Shown here: in pieces, positions 43,906 through 51,978 of the stretch | Numbering within the stretch: the first letter of the stretch is position 1 | Layout of the letters: every line of letters begins with the position of its first letter | Origin: Streptomyces rubrogriseus | GTDB taxonomy: Bacteria; Actinomycetota; Actinomycetes; Streptomycetales; Streptomycetaceae | Length of the DNA stretch: 64,000 bases | Direction of reading: 5' to 3' | Assembly: GCF_027947575.1 (NCBI RefSeq) | Contig: NZ_CP116256.1 | Coordinates: forward strand, 5,704,001-5,768,000 | Position numbers and translations under genes: made by a program | The notes under the pieces: model-generated | The model's input: only the letters and a program-made list of their open reading frames with translations | Database searches by the model: none | Told to the model about the DNA's origin: nothing

Positions 43906-43963
43906 GGGTTCTGCCTAGGGGTCGCGGGAGGAGGGAGGGCCGGGGCGGTGCGGTGCGGGGCGG

Positions 43964-45484
43964 TCAGAGGGTGACGGGCAGGAGGTCGGCCAGGTCCGGC
44001 ACGGTGCCCGGCGCCGCGGCCGTGTACCGGGCCTCGACGGCGGCGGCGAGGCCGGGCACCAGGGGCGCGGCGTGCTCGGCGGCGGCCCGGAGACCGGCGA
44101 CGGCGAGTCCGGGGTCGTCCGGCGCCCTGGCGGCGAGCAGCGCGAGCAGGTTCGCGGTGGTCTCGGCGGCCTGCCGCATCGAGAAGGTCTCCAGGGTGTA
44201 GGCCCGCCGCATCCGGTCGCGGTAGCGGTCCAGGACCGCACCGGTCCCCGGCCCGGCCGTCACGGGCCGCCCCGTGTGCGGGGCCAGGGCCGCCGCGACG
44301 CTCTGCAGCGGCCGGTGCAGCCGGGTGCGTACGGTGTCCAGGAAGTCCGCCTCGGTGAAGTTGGCGGGCTGGTGCTCCGGGTTGCCGAGCGCGAGGTGGA
44401 AACGCACGTTGTCCGCGCCGTACTTGCCCACCAGGTCGCGGGCCCACACGAGGTGGCGGCGGCTGGTGGAGAACTTGGCCCCGTCCAGGTGGTAGAACTC
44501 GTTGGTCACGATCGCCGCCGGCTCGGTCAGTCCGCCGTGCGCGAAGGTGAGCCCGAGGTGGGCGAAGGCGAAGTAGAACGTGTTGTCGTAGCCGAGGAAC
44601 TGCACGAGTTCGAAGCCCGAGTCCGCGGCCCACACGCCGGGCGGCGTCGCGGGGCCGCGGCGGGCCCGCGCGGCCTCCGCCATGTGCCTCAGGCCCGGCA
44701 GCATCTCGGCCCAGACGTTGAAGACCTGGCCGTCGAAGCCGTCGATGCCGACCGGGATGCCCCAGTCGGCCGGGTAGCTGACCGGGAAGTCGGGCAGCGG
44801 CCGGGAGAGCATCTCGTCGACGAAGCGCAGCACGTGCGGGCGCATCGTGGCCCGCCGGGCGCGGTAGAACTCGGTGAACTGCTCCCGGTACTCCTCCAGC
44901 GGCAGGACCAGGATCTCCGTCTCGCGCGGCTGGGTGGGGGTGGCGGGCCCGGCGCCGGTGCTCGTCGGGAAGAGCAGGGAGTCGACGTCGTTGGGGTGGC
45001 CGCAGTTCTCGCAGATCGCCCCGCAGGTGCCGACCAGGCACTCGGGGCAGTACCCGGTGGCGAAGGCCTCCAGGAGGTAGCGGCCGGTCCGCCCGCAGTA
45101 CGGGAAGGTCCAGGTGCGGGTCTTGAGCCGGCCCGCCCGGTACAGGCCGGTGAAGAACTCCCGCACCTCGGCGCGGTAGGCGTCGTCGGGGCTGGTGAAC
45201 GCGTCGATGTCGATGCCGGCGAGTTCCAGCGTGCCGACGATCTCGCGGTTGCAGCGCGCCGCCAGCTCCACCGGGTCCAGGCCGAGCCGCTCGGCCGTGG
45301 TGACCACGTACGTCTGGTGGTCGTCGCCGCCGGACGCGTACAGGACGGTGTGTCCCAGCATCCGCTGGGCGCGGCTGAAGACGTCGGCGCCCAGGTAGGG
45401 CCCGGAGAGGTGGCCGACGTGCAGGTCGCCGTTGGTGGTGGGGGGTGTGGCGGTGACCAGGAAGCGGCGCGGGGCCGGTGTCAT
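43964..45484 (-). CDS. MetRS-like component of a split hydrazine synthetase
   Basis: This 506-residue class I aminoacyl-tRNA-synthetase homologue most resembles methionyl-tRNA synthetase. Near residue 22 the HIGH motif is HVGH; near residue 337 the KMSKS-type loop is KFSTS. A zinc-knuckle Cys set starts at residue 146 (CPECLVGTCGAICENC). GVWAADSGFELVQFLGYDNTFYF and TNEFYHLDG are recognisable MetRS-class segments. In hydrazine synthetases such as Spb40, a MetRS-like domain activates an amino acid by adenylation and a cupin rearranges the O-ester to an N-N bond, with no tRNA. Here the cupin is a separate gene directly upstream, overlapping by 4 nt. This context, not the fold, rules against a housekeeping role. 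Confidence 0.87.
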   Translation of the reverse strand: MTPAPRRFLVTATPPTTNGDLHVGHLSGPYLGADVFSRAQRMLGHTVLYASGGDDHQTYVVTTAERLGLDPVELAARCNREIVGTLELAGIDIDAFTSPDDAYRAEVREFFTGLYRAGRLKTRTWTFPYCGRTGRYLLEAFATGYCPECLVGTCGAICENCGHPNDVDSLLFPTSTGAGPATPTQPRETEILVLPLEEYREQFTEFYRARRATMRPHVLRFVDEMLSRPLPDFPVSYPADWGIPVGIDGFDGQVFNVWAEMLPGLRHMAEAARARRGPATPPGVWAADSGFELVQFLGYDNTFYFAFAHLGLTFAHGGLTEPAAIVTNEFYHLDGAKFSTSRRHLVWARDLVGKYGADNVRFHLALGNPEHQPANFTEADFLDTVRTRLHRPLQSVAAALAPHTGRPVTAGPGTGAVLDRYRDRMRRAYTLETFSMRQAAETTANLLALLAARAPDDPGLAVAGLRAAAEHAAPLVPGLAAAVEARYTAAAPGTVPDLADLLPVTL

Positions 45485-45867
45485 CGGTCCTCCCCGTGGG
45501 CCTGCCCGGCGGCCGGGGCGGCGCCGAAGGGACCGAGGGACCAGACCGACACCATCTCCAGTTCCTCGGTGTCCGAGGCGTTCTCGAAGTGGTGGCGCTG
45601 GTGGGCGCCGACCACCAGGGCGTCGCCCGCGGCGATCCGCGTCCGCTCCCCGTCGACCTCGGCGTGGCCGCTGCCGCGCACCACGTAGAAGTGCTCGTGG
45701 TCCTCGTGGGAGTGCGGGGTGGTGGCCGTGCCCGGCGCGACGGTGCACACCCCCATGCCGGTGTCCGAGGGGCCGCTGGACTCCCAGGGCAGGATGCGGC
45801 GGAACGCGCAGCCGTACTCCTCGTTGACGAGGGCGTCGGCCCGCCGCTGGATCCGGATGCCGCTCAT
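45481..45867 (-). CDS. Cupin component of a split hydrazine synthetase
   Basis: This 128-residue single-domain cupin has the metal motif TPHSHEDHEHFYVVRGSG with several His and Glu ligands, then GDALVVGAHQRHHFEN as the second cupin motif. It is joined by ATGA overlaps to the N-hydroxylase gene before it and the MetRS-like gene after it. In known hydrazine synthetases a zinc cupin of this kind is fused to the MetRS domain and catalyses N-N bond formation from an aminoacyl ester of N-hydroxylysine. The same order is kept here without the fusion. Function is inferred from this conserved trio. Confidence 0.82.
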   Translation of the reverse strand: MSGIRIQRRADALVNEEYGCAFRRILPWESSGPSDTGMGVCTVAPGTATTPHSHEDHEHFYVVRGSGHAEVDGERTRIAAGDALVVGAHQRHHFENASDTEELEMVSVWSLGPFGAAPAAGQAHGEDR

Positions 45868-47225
45868 GCGTGGACTCCTTCGAACAGGGGGGTGGCGAGG
45901 TCTTGGTGGCCGGCGGCCGGGGTGTCGAGGACGGCGTCGAGGATGTCTCCGGCGCGGTGGGCGAGCAGCGACAGCAGGGTGCTGGTCAGGCCGTGGGTGT
46001 GTTCGGCGGCGCCGTGCAGGAAGATCCGCGGTGCGAAGCCCTCGTCGGTGCGTACCGAGTAGTCGCGGTCGACGAGCAGTTCGCCGTCCCCGTCCCTGAG
46101 CAGGTACGGGTCGACGCCGGTCAGCAGGCCGCGCGCCTCGCGGAAGTCGTAGCCGGTGGCCAGCACGACCGCGTCGTGGCGTTCGCCGCGTTCCTCGCCG
46201 GTGAGCAGGTCGCGCAGGGTGGCGGTGACCAGGCCGTCCTCGGTGCGGGCCCCGGTCAGTTCGGTGAACCGGCTCAGGTGCAGCCGCTGCCCGCCGTGCA
46301 CCTGCTGGTCGTAGAGGAGTTCGGCGACGGCGGTGATGTCCTCGTCGTCGACGGCGGCGTAGTTGGTCGCCTTCAGCTCCGCGAGGATGCCGCGGCGGCG
46401 CTCGGGTCCGGCGCCGTGGAACAGGTCGACGGAGGCCGGGTCGAAGATGGCGTTGGCCAGGGCGCTGCTGTTGGCGGGCATCAGCGCGAACCCGCGGTGC
46501 GCCAGGGTGACGTCCGCCGCCGGGAACTCGCCGGCCAGGTACTGGAAGATCTCCGCCGCGCTCTGTCCGGCGCCCACCACCAGGAAGCGGTAGGGCAGTT
46601 CGCGGCCGCGATCGTGGAAGGGCCGGATGCCGCCCAGGAAGGAGCTGCTGTGCAGGACGGTGCCGTCCCGGAGGGTGCCGGGCTCGACGCCGGGCGGGAC
46701 GATCGGGGTGCCGCCGGGTGCCAGGGACACGTGGTCGGCGGAGACGGTGTGCCGGGTGCCGTCCGGGCCGCGGTGGTCCACCTCCAGGCGGGTGACCCGT
46801 CCGTCGGGGCCGGTCACCGGGCGGATCGCCTCGGCGGTGCTGCCGTAGGTGACGTAGCCGGCGAGCCGGTCGGCCGCCCAGCGGAAGTAGTCGACGTACT
46901 CGCGCCGGGTCGGGTTGAGCGTGCCCAGGTTGAGGAAGGGTTCCAGCCGGCCCTTGGACACCAGGTAGTTGACGAAGCTGTACGGGCTGGTCGGGTCCCT
47001 GGGGGTCACCAGGTCCTTCAGGAAGGCGACCTGCATGCGGGCGCCGGGCAGCAGCATGTCGGGGTGCCAGGAGAAGGCGTCCCTGGATTCCAGGAAGTGC
47101 AGGGACGTCCCGGCGGCGGCCGGTCCGGCCGAGGCGTGCAGCGCGCTCATGGACAGGTGCGAGGGCCCGTAGCCGACGCCGAGCAGCCGGTGGTGCGGGT
47201 GTCCCCCGCGCGGGGCAGTGGTCAT
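45864..47225 (-). CDS. L-lysine N6- (or L-ornithine N5-) monooxygenase
   Basis: This 453-residue flavin enzyme hydroxylates the side-chain amine of lysine or ornithine using NADPH and oxygen. The FAD motif is GVGYGPSHLSMSAL (residues 16-30), the NADPH motif is VVGAGQSAAEIFQYL, and the C-terminal DAVVLATGYDF is typical of the IucD/SidA family. HPDMLLPGARMQVAFLKDLVTPRDPTS is split here by family motif MQVAFLKDL. In siderophore clusters such enzymes make hydroxamates; here the downstream cupin and MetRS-like genes point to N-N bond formation instead. The start is ATG, 19 nt after the preceding cupin gene. Confidence 0.92.
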   Translation of the reverse strand: MTTAPRGGHPHHRLLGVGYGPSHLSMSALHASAGPAAAGTSLHFLESRDAFSWHPDMLLPGARMQVAFLKDLVTPRDPTSPYSFVNYLVSKGRLEPFLNLGTLNPTRREYVDYFRWAADRLAGYVTYGSTAEAIRPVTGPDGRVTRLEVDHRGPDGTRHTVSADHVSLAPGGTPIVPPGVEPGTLRDGTVLHSSSFLGGIRPFHDRGRELPYRFLVVGAGQSAAEIFQYLAGEFPAADVTLAHRGFALMPANSSALANAIFDPASVDLFHGAGPERRRGILAELKATNYAAVDDEDITAVAELLYDQQVHGGQRLHLSRFTELTGARTEDGLVTATLRDLLTGEERGERHDAVVLATGYDFREARGLLTGVDPYLLRDGDGELLVDRDYSVRTDEGFAPRIFLHGAAEHTHGLTSTLLSLLAHRAGDILDAVLDTPAAGHQDLATPLFEGVHA

Positions 47226-47244
47226 GGTGTTCCTCTCCGCCGGG

Positions 47245-47652
47245 TCAGTCGGCCTGGACGGCGGGGCCGGTGCGGTCGTCGTCCAGCGGCCGGTAGTGGG
47301 CGTAGAACTTCTTGGTGGGCTCCAGGACCTCCCAGGTGCCGGTGAATCCGGCGGGGACGACGATGGTGTCGCCGGGGACGAAGGTGCGGGCGTTGCCGTC
47401 GTCGTCGGCGATGACCACCCGGCCGTGGAGCATGTGGTAGAACTCGTCCTCCTCGTACACCGCGCGGAACTTGCCCGGGGTGCTCTCCCAGATGCCCGAG
47501 GTGAAGGCCCCGTCGGGACTGGTGAAGTGCAGGGTGTTGGTGATGGCCAGCTCGCCGGAGATCCAGCGGTCCGGGCCCTTGCGCACCTGGCGCACGTTCT
47601 CCGGCTCGGACTCGCCGAGGACCACGATGTCCTTGATCGTTCTGCTCGTCAT
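47245..47652 (-). CDS. Cupin-domain protein (DUF861-like)
   Basis: This 135-residue cupin is distinct from the His-rich one two genes downstream. Its core reads FTSGIWESTPGKFRAVYEEDEFYHMLHGRVVIADDDG, summarised by EEDEFYHMLHGRV, with Glu and His in the metal-ligand region. FVPGDTIVVPAGFTGTWEVLE is the second motif. Such DUF861-type cupins include ureidoglycine aminohydrolase relatives and isomerases. The ATGA overlap with the NRPS gene places it firmly in the pathway. Its reaction is not known; a tailoring or isomerising role is possible. Confidence 0.8.
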   Translation of the reverse strand: MTSRTIKDIVVLGESEPENVRQVRKGPDRWISGELAITNTLHFTSPDGAFTSGIWESTPGKFRAVYEEDEFYHMLHGRVVIADDDGNARTFVPGDTIVVPAGFTGTWEVLEPTKKFYAHYRPLDDDRTGPAVQAD

Positions 47653-50600
47653 GCCGATCCCTTCGCTGTACGGGTGTGAAAGAGTTCCGCGAGCCGCCGG
47701 GCGGCACCGTCGCGGACCACGGAGTAGTGCGTCTCGGGCAGGGGGGCGACCCGCGCGCCGGGCGGTACGAGACCGGCCGGGTGCAGGTGCAGCGGCGTCA
47801 GGCCCCCGAAGGCGTCCGGTCGTTCCCGCTCGGCGGGTACGACCAGGAGCGGGCAGTCCCGCGGCAGGGGCCGCGGGCGGTGGTCGAGCAGCAGCCGGTA
47901 CAGGGCCCGGTACTGGTCGTAGAGGCCGCGCAGGGCGTCGGCCGGCTCCCGGGGCAGGTGGGTGGCGGCGAGGTGTCCGAAGGGGTCCGGGTGGCCGGCC
48001 GGTACGGCGATCTCCGCGGCGCCGTCCCGCTGGCCGAGATAGTCGGTGAAGAACCCGGCCGCGGCGGCCCGTTCGTCCAGGTCCGCGCCGTCGGTCGCGG
48101 CCACGAAGCTGTCGACCAGGGTCAGCGAGAGGGGCTGGACCAGGTCGGTGCGGCGGGCGGTCTCCGCCGCGAGGACGCCGCCCATCGACCAGCCGAGGAG
48201 GTGGACGGGCCGCCCCAGGGCCGCGACCGCCCGCGCGTACTGGTCCGCCAGTTCGGTCAGGGTCGCGGGGAGCCGGCCGCTGGGCGGGGCCTGCAGTCCG
48301 TACACCGCGTACGGGGCGGGCAGCGCGTCGATCAGGGCGCGGTAGCCGAGGAGGTGTCCGCCCACCGGGTGGACCAGGACCACCGCCGCCCCGTCGCCGG
48401 GTCTGACCGGCACGAGCAGGGTGTCGACGTGCCGGTCGAGCAGCGCGTCCTGGCCCGCGACGGTGCTCGCCTCGAAGAGGCTGGACAGCGGCAGCCGGAC
48501 GCCGAACTCCTCCTCGATCCGCCGGACCAGCCGCACCGCGGAGACCGAGCTGCCGCCGCTGGCGAAGAAGTCGTCGTCGACCGACCGGACGGCCGTGCCG
48601 CACACCTCCTGCCACAGCCGGGCCAGCGCCGACTCCCGCTCGGTGCGCGGTGCGCGGCCGGACGCGGCGGCCCGGTCGGCGTCCCCGCGCCCGGTCCCCG
48701 CCGCGTGTTCCTCGGCCAGGGCGAGGAGGGCGCGGGCGTCGCGCTTGCCGTTGGCGGTCAGCGGGAGGGCGGCGACGGTGTGGAAGGCGCTGGGCACCGC
48801 GTACGAGGGCAGGGTGGTGCCCAGCCGGGCGCGCAGCGCCGCGGGTCCCGGGACCGGCTCGCGGTCGGTGCGAGGACCGCCGTCGGTGCCCGGGCCGCCG
48901 TCTTCCTCCGCGACGAGGAAGGCGATCAGGCGGGCGGCGGCACCGGTGCCGGTGACGACGCAGGCCGCGGCCCGGACGCCGGGCTGCGCCGCCAGCTGCT
49001 GCTCGACCTCCAGGAGGTCCACCCGGTAGCCGCGCACCTTGGCCTGGCTGTCGAGCCGGCCGAGGAACTCCAGGGTGCCGTCGGGCCGGTAGCGGGCGTG
49101 GTCGCCGGTGCGGTACAGCCGCTCGCCGGTGCGGGGGTGGGTGGGGAAGCGGGCCGCGGTCAGTTCGGGCTGCCCGTAGTACGCCGTGGCCAGGCCGTCA
49201 CCGGCGATGAAGAGCTCGCCGGGCACCCAGTGGGGCACGTCCGCGAAGCCCGCGTCCGCGTCGAGGACGTGGTAGCGCTGGTTGGCGAGGGGCAGCCCGT
49301 ACGGCACGGACTTCCAGGACGGGTCGATCCGGTCCACGACGTGGTAGTTGGACCAGATGGACGCCTCGGTGGCACCGCCCAGGGCGACCACCTCGGCCTT
49401 GGGCGCGGCCCGCCGGACGCGGTCGGGCAGGCCGAGCGGGATCCAGTCGCCGCTGAGCAGGACCAGCCGCAGTCCGCCCAGGACGTCGGCGGCGCGTTCG
49501 TCACCGAGGTGGTCGAGGAGCATGTCGAGGAGGGCCGGGACGGTGTTCCAGACGGTGGCGCCGCTGTGCCGCACCCAGTGCGCCCACAGGTCGGGGTCGG
49601 GGCGGGCGGCGCAGGGCGGCACGACGACGGTCGCGCCGGCGCACAGGGCGCCGAACAGGTCGAAGGCCGAGAGGTCGAAGTGCAGTTCGGACAGCGAGAG
49701 CAGCCGGTCGTCCGGGCCGACGCCGAAGCGCTCCACCATGTCCTGGACGGTGTTGCGCAGCCCGCCGTGCGGGATCGCGACGCCCTTGGGGGTGCCGGTT
49801 GAGCCCGAGGTGAAGATGACGTACGCGAGGTCGTCGGGGGCGGGCACCGGCAGCGGCAGGGGCTCGCCGGGGTGCCCTGGGGCGTCGAGGGCGAGCACGT
49901 GGACGGGCCGTTCCAGCTCCGCGAGGAGCCGTGCCCCCTCGGCGTCGGCCAGCACCCTGCCGATGCCGTGCCGGGTGAGCAGCGCGTCGAGCCGGGCGGG
50001 CGGCCAGTCCACGCCGAGCGGTACGTAGGCGCCGCCGGCCGCGACGACCGAGAGCGCGGCGAGGTACTGGCCGGGGCTCTTGCGGGCCAGCACGCCGACG
50101 AGTTCGCCGGGTGCCGCCCCGGAGGCGGCCAGCGCGGCGGCCGTGCGCCCCACCCGGTCCGCGGCCTCGCGGTAGGTGGTCTTCCCGTCCGCCCCGTGGA
50201 GGGCCGTGCGGTCGGGGGTGCGCTCGGCGCCCTCGCGCAGCCCGTCCAGGACGCCGCCGCCCGGGAGGTCGCGCGCGGTGCGGTTGGCGGCGGTGCGCGC
50301 GGCCAGCAGGGCCCCGGGCAGCGGCGGCGGGTGCGGGGCGGCCCAGGGGGCGTCGTGACCGGCCAGGCGGCGCAGCAGGTCGGCGTGGGCCGCCGCCAGC
50401 TCGTCGACCAGGCCCTCGGGGAAGGCCTCGGCCACGTGGTCGAAGGTGCAGACGAGTTCCCCGTCCTCCTCGGAGACCTGGTGGTCGAGGAGGACCTGCG
50501 GGGTGTGCATGGACTTGAAGACCAGCTCCCACCCCTCGGCCCGCAGGTGCGGGGGCAGCGCGTCGGACGCCGCGTCGTCGAGTCCCGAGGCGAAGACGAA

Positions 50601-51890
50601 CGGGCTGCCCACCGCTGCCCCGGGGCGCTCTCGGCGGGCCCGGCGGGCCACCTCCACCCCGGACAGCCAGGCGTGCGGCAGGTCCGCCATCAGCCGCCGT
50701 TGCAGGGCCCCGGCGCGCTCGGCGAAGGTGTCGCCGGTGCCGTCGCACTCCAGCAGCAGCGTGCTGCCGAAGTTCCCCACGCACGCGGCCGGGGCGGGGT
50801 CGGTGCCGTTCGGGCCGGCGGCCAGCATGGCGCGGGTGGCGACGAGGACGGTGAGGGTGAAGGAGGGCCGGCCCGACCAGCGGCGCAGCACCTCGGCGTA
50901 GGCCGCGCACAGCACGGAGTTGGCCGACAGGCCGGCGCCGCGGGCCTGTTCGCGCAGCGCCGCCCACACGGGCGCGGGCAGTCGGTGGCGGACCCGGGCG
51001 AAGCGGGCCCGGGCCGGGCGGGACAGGGTCGGCGGGGTCGGCGGGCCGGGCAGGACGGGTGTCCGGCGCTGCCAGTGCGCGACGGCGTTGCGGTGGGCCT
51101 GGCTGTCCCGGTGGGCGGCGAGGGCCTCGGTGTACCGGGCGAAGTACCCGCGTTCCACGGGCGGCCCGGCGAACGCCCGCCCCTCGTAGGCGTCGGCCAG
51201 GTCGCGGCAGAGCAGCCCGATGGAGCGGGCGTCCAGGACGAACAGCCGCAGGCAGAGCAGGACGAAGGTGGTGCCCCGGGCGGAGTAGACCGCGCAGCCC
51301 AGTTGGGGACCGTCCGCCAGGCCGGGCAGGAGTGCGGCCGCCGTCTCCCGTTCCCGGTGGAAGGCCGCGCGGGCCTCGGCGGCGTCGAGGTGGCCCCAGT
51401 CGACCAGGGCCGGGCCCCAGCCGTCGTCGAGCGGGACGACCCGTTGGCGGCCGTCCGGGCCGACCGCGGCGCGGAGCATCTCGTGCCGGGTGAGGACCGT
51501 GCGCAGCGCCGCGTGCCAGCGTCCGGTGTCGAGGCCCGGCACCTCGAAGCCGTGCGCGATGTACGCCGGGGTGGCCAGTTCGGGGAAGTCCGACTCGCCG
51601 ACCTGATAGGCGCTCTGGAGGTCGGTCACCGGGAAGGGGCGCCCGGACGGCCGGGGCTCCGGGTCCGCGGCGGCGACCCGGGGCCCGGGCAGGCCGGGAT
51701 GGGCGGTGATCGCCGCGAGGACCGGCTCCTTCGCGGCCGTGAGGCGGTCGAGGAGCTCCTCGGGGGCGTCCGGCGGGGCGTCGACGGACAGCCGGCCGCG
51801 GCGGGCGCGCACCGTGACGCCCTGCTCGGCCAGTTCGCGAAGGAGCGCGAGCGGGTCCCGCTCCCCCGCACCCCGTTGTGTGTCTTCCAC
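47649..51890 (-). CDS. Nonribosomal peptide synthetase: docking-Cy-like-A-T-TE
   Basis: This 1413-residue terminal NRPS starts with a TubC-type docking domain (residues 1-60). A heterocyclisation-type condensation domain begins near 87 (FPVTDLQSAYQVG); its D-x4-D-x2-S motif has lost the first Asp (RLFVLDARS). The adenylation domain spans about 540-1040, with TSGSTGTPKG. Pocket residues around FDLSAFDLFG, NTVPALLDM, LLSGDWIPL and GGATEASIW resemble those of cysteine-activating domains. A carrier domain has Ser 1115 in SGGSS, then a thioesterase with GWSMGG (Ser 1235). The GTG start has GGAGG 8-9 nt upstream. The docking domain should receive the chain from the NRPS encoded just upstream. Confidence 0.92.
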   Translation of the reverse strand: MEDTQRGAGERDPLALLRELAEQGVTVRARRGRLSVDAPPDAPEELLDRLTAAKEPVLAAITAHPGLPGPRVAAADPEPRPSGRPFPVTDLQSAYQVGESDFPELATPAYIAHGFEVPGLDTGRWHAALRTVLTRHEMLRAAVGPDGRQRVVPLDDGWGPALVDWGHLDAAEARAAFHRERETAAALLPGLADGPQLGCAVYSARGTTFVLLCLRLFVLDARSIGLLCRDLADAYEGRAFAGPPVERGYFARYTEALAAHRDSQAHRNAVAHWQRRTPVLPGPPTPPTLSRPARARFARVRHRLPAPVWAALREQARGAGLSANSVLCAAYAEVLRRWSGRPSFTLTVLVATRAMLAAGPNGTDPAPAACVGNFGSTLLLECDGTGDTFAERAGALQRRLMADLPHAWLSGVEVARRARRERPGAAVGSPFVFASGLDDAASDALPPHLRAEGWELVFKSMHTPQVLLDHQVSEEDGELVCTFDHVAEAFPEGLVDELAAAHADLLRRLAGHDAPWAAPHPPPLPGALLAARTAANRTARDLPGGGVLDGLREGAERTPDRTALHGADGKTTYREAADRVGRTAAALAASGAAPGELVGVLARKSPGQYLAALSVVAAGGAYVPLGVDWPPARLDALLTRHGIGRVLADAEGARLLAELERPVHVLALDAPGHPGEPLPLPVPAPDDLAYVIFTSGSTGTPKGVAIPHGGLRNTVQDMVERFGVGPDDRLLSLSELHFDLSAFDLFGALCAGATVVVPPCAARPDPDLWAHWVRHSGATVWNTVPALLDMLLDHLGDERAADVLGGLRLVLLSGDWIPLGLPDRVRRAAPKAEVVALGGATEASIWSNYHVVDRIDPSWKSVPYGLPLANQRYHVLDADAGFADVPHWVPGELFIAGDGLATAYYGQPELTAARFPTHPRTGERLYRTGDHARYRPDGTLEFLGRLDSQAKVRGYRVDLLEVEQQLAAQPGVRAAACVVTGTGAAARLIAFLVAEEDGGPGTDGGPRTDREPVPGPAALRARLGTTLPSYAVPSAFHTVAALPLTANGKRDARALLALAEEHAAGTGRGDADRAAASGRAPRTERESALARLWQEVCGTAVRSVDDDFFASGGSSVSAVRLVRRIEEEFGVRLPLSSLFEASTVAGQDALLDRHVDTLLVPVRPGDGAAVVLVHPVGGHLLGYRALIDALPAPYAVYGLQAPPSGRLPATLTELADQYARAVAALGRPVHLLGWSMGGVLAAETARRTDLVQPLSLTLVDSFVAATDGADLDERAAAAGFFTDYLGQRDGAAEIAVPAGHPDPFGHLAATHLPREPADALRGLYDQYRALYRLLLDHRPRPLPRDCPLLVVPAERERPDAFGGLTPLHLHPAGLVPPGARVAPLPETHYSVVRDGAARRLAELFHTRTAKGSA

Positions 51891-51978
51891 CTCGCCGTAC
51901 CCCTCCGACCTGTGTCCGTCGTCGTCGCCCCTGTGGTGGCCCCGCCCGCGACGGGGCCACCGCCTTCGTCCGGTTCCG

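Noticed and set aside
43964..45484. The MetRS-like gene as the housekeeping methionyl-tRNA synthetase or an antibiotic-resistance copy
   Set aside because: It overlaps a cupin gene, follows an amine N-hydroxylase and sits inside an NRPS operon; the KMSKS loop is altered. A resistance role cannot be fully excluded but does not explain the cupin.
45864..47225. The N-hydroxylase as evidence for a hydroxamate siderophore cluster
   Set aside because: No acyl/formyl-transferase, siderophore receptor, iron transporter or iron-box-like operator was seen nearby, while the cupin and MetRS-like partners point to N-N chemistry.
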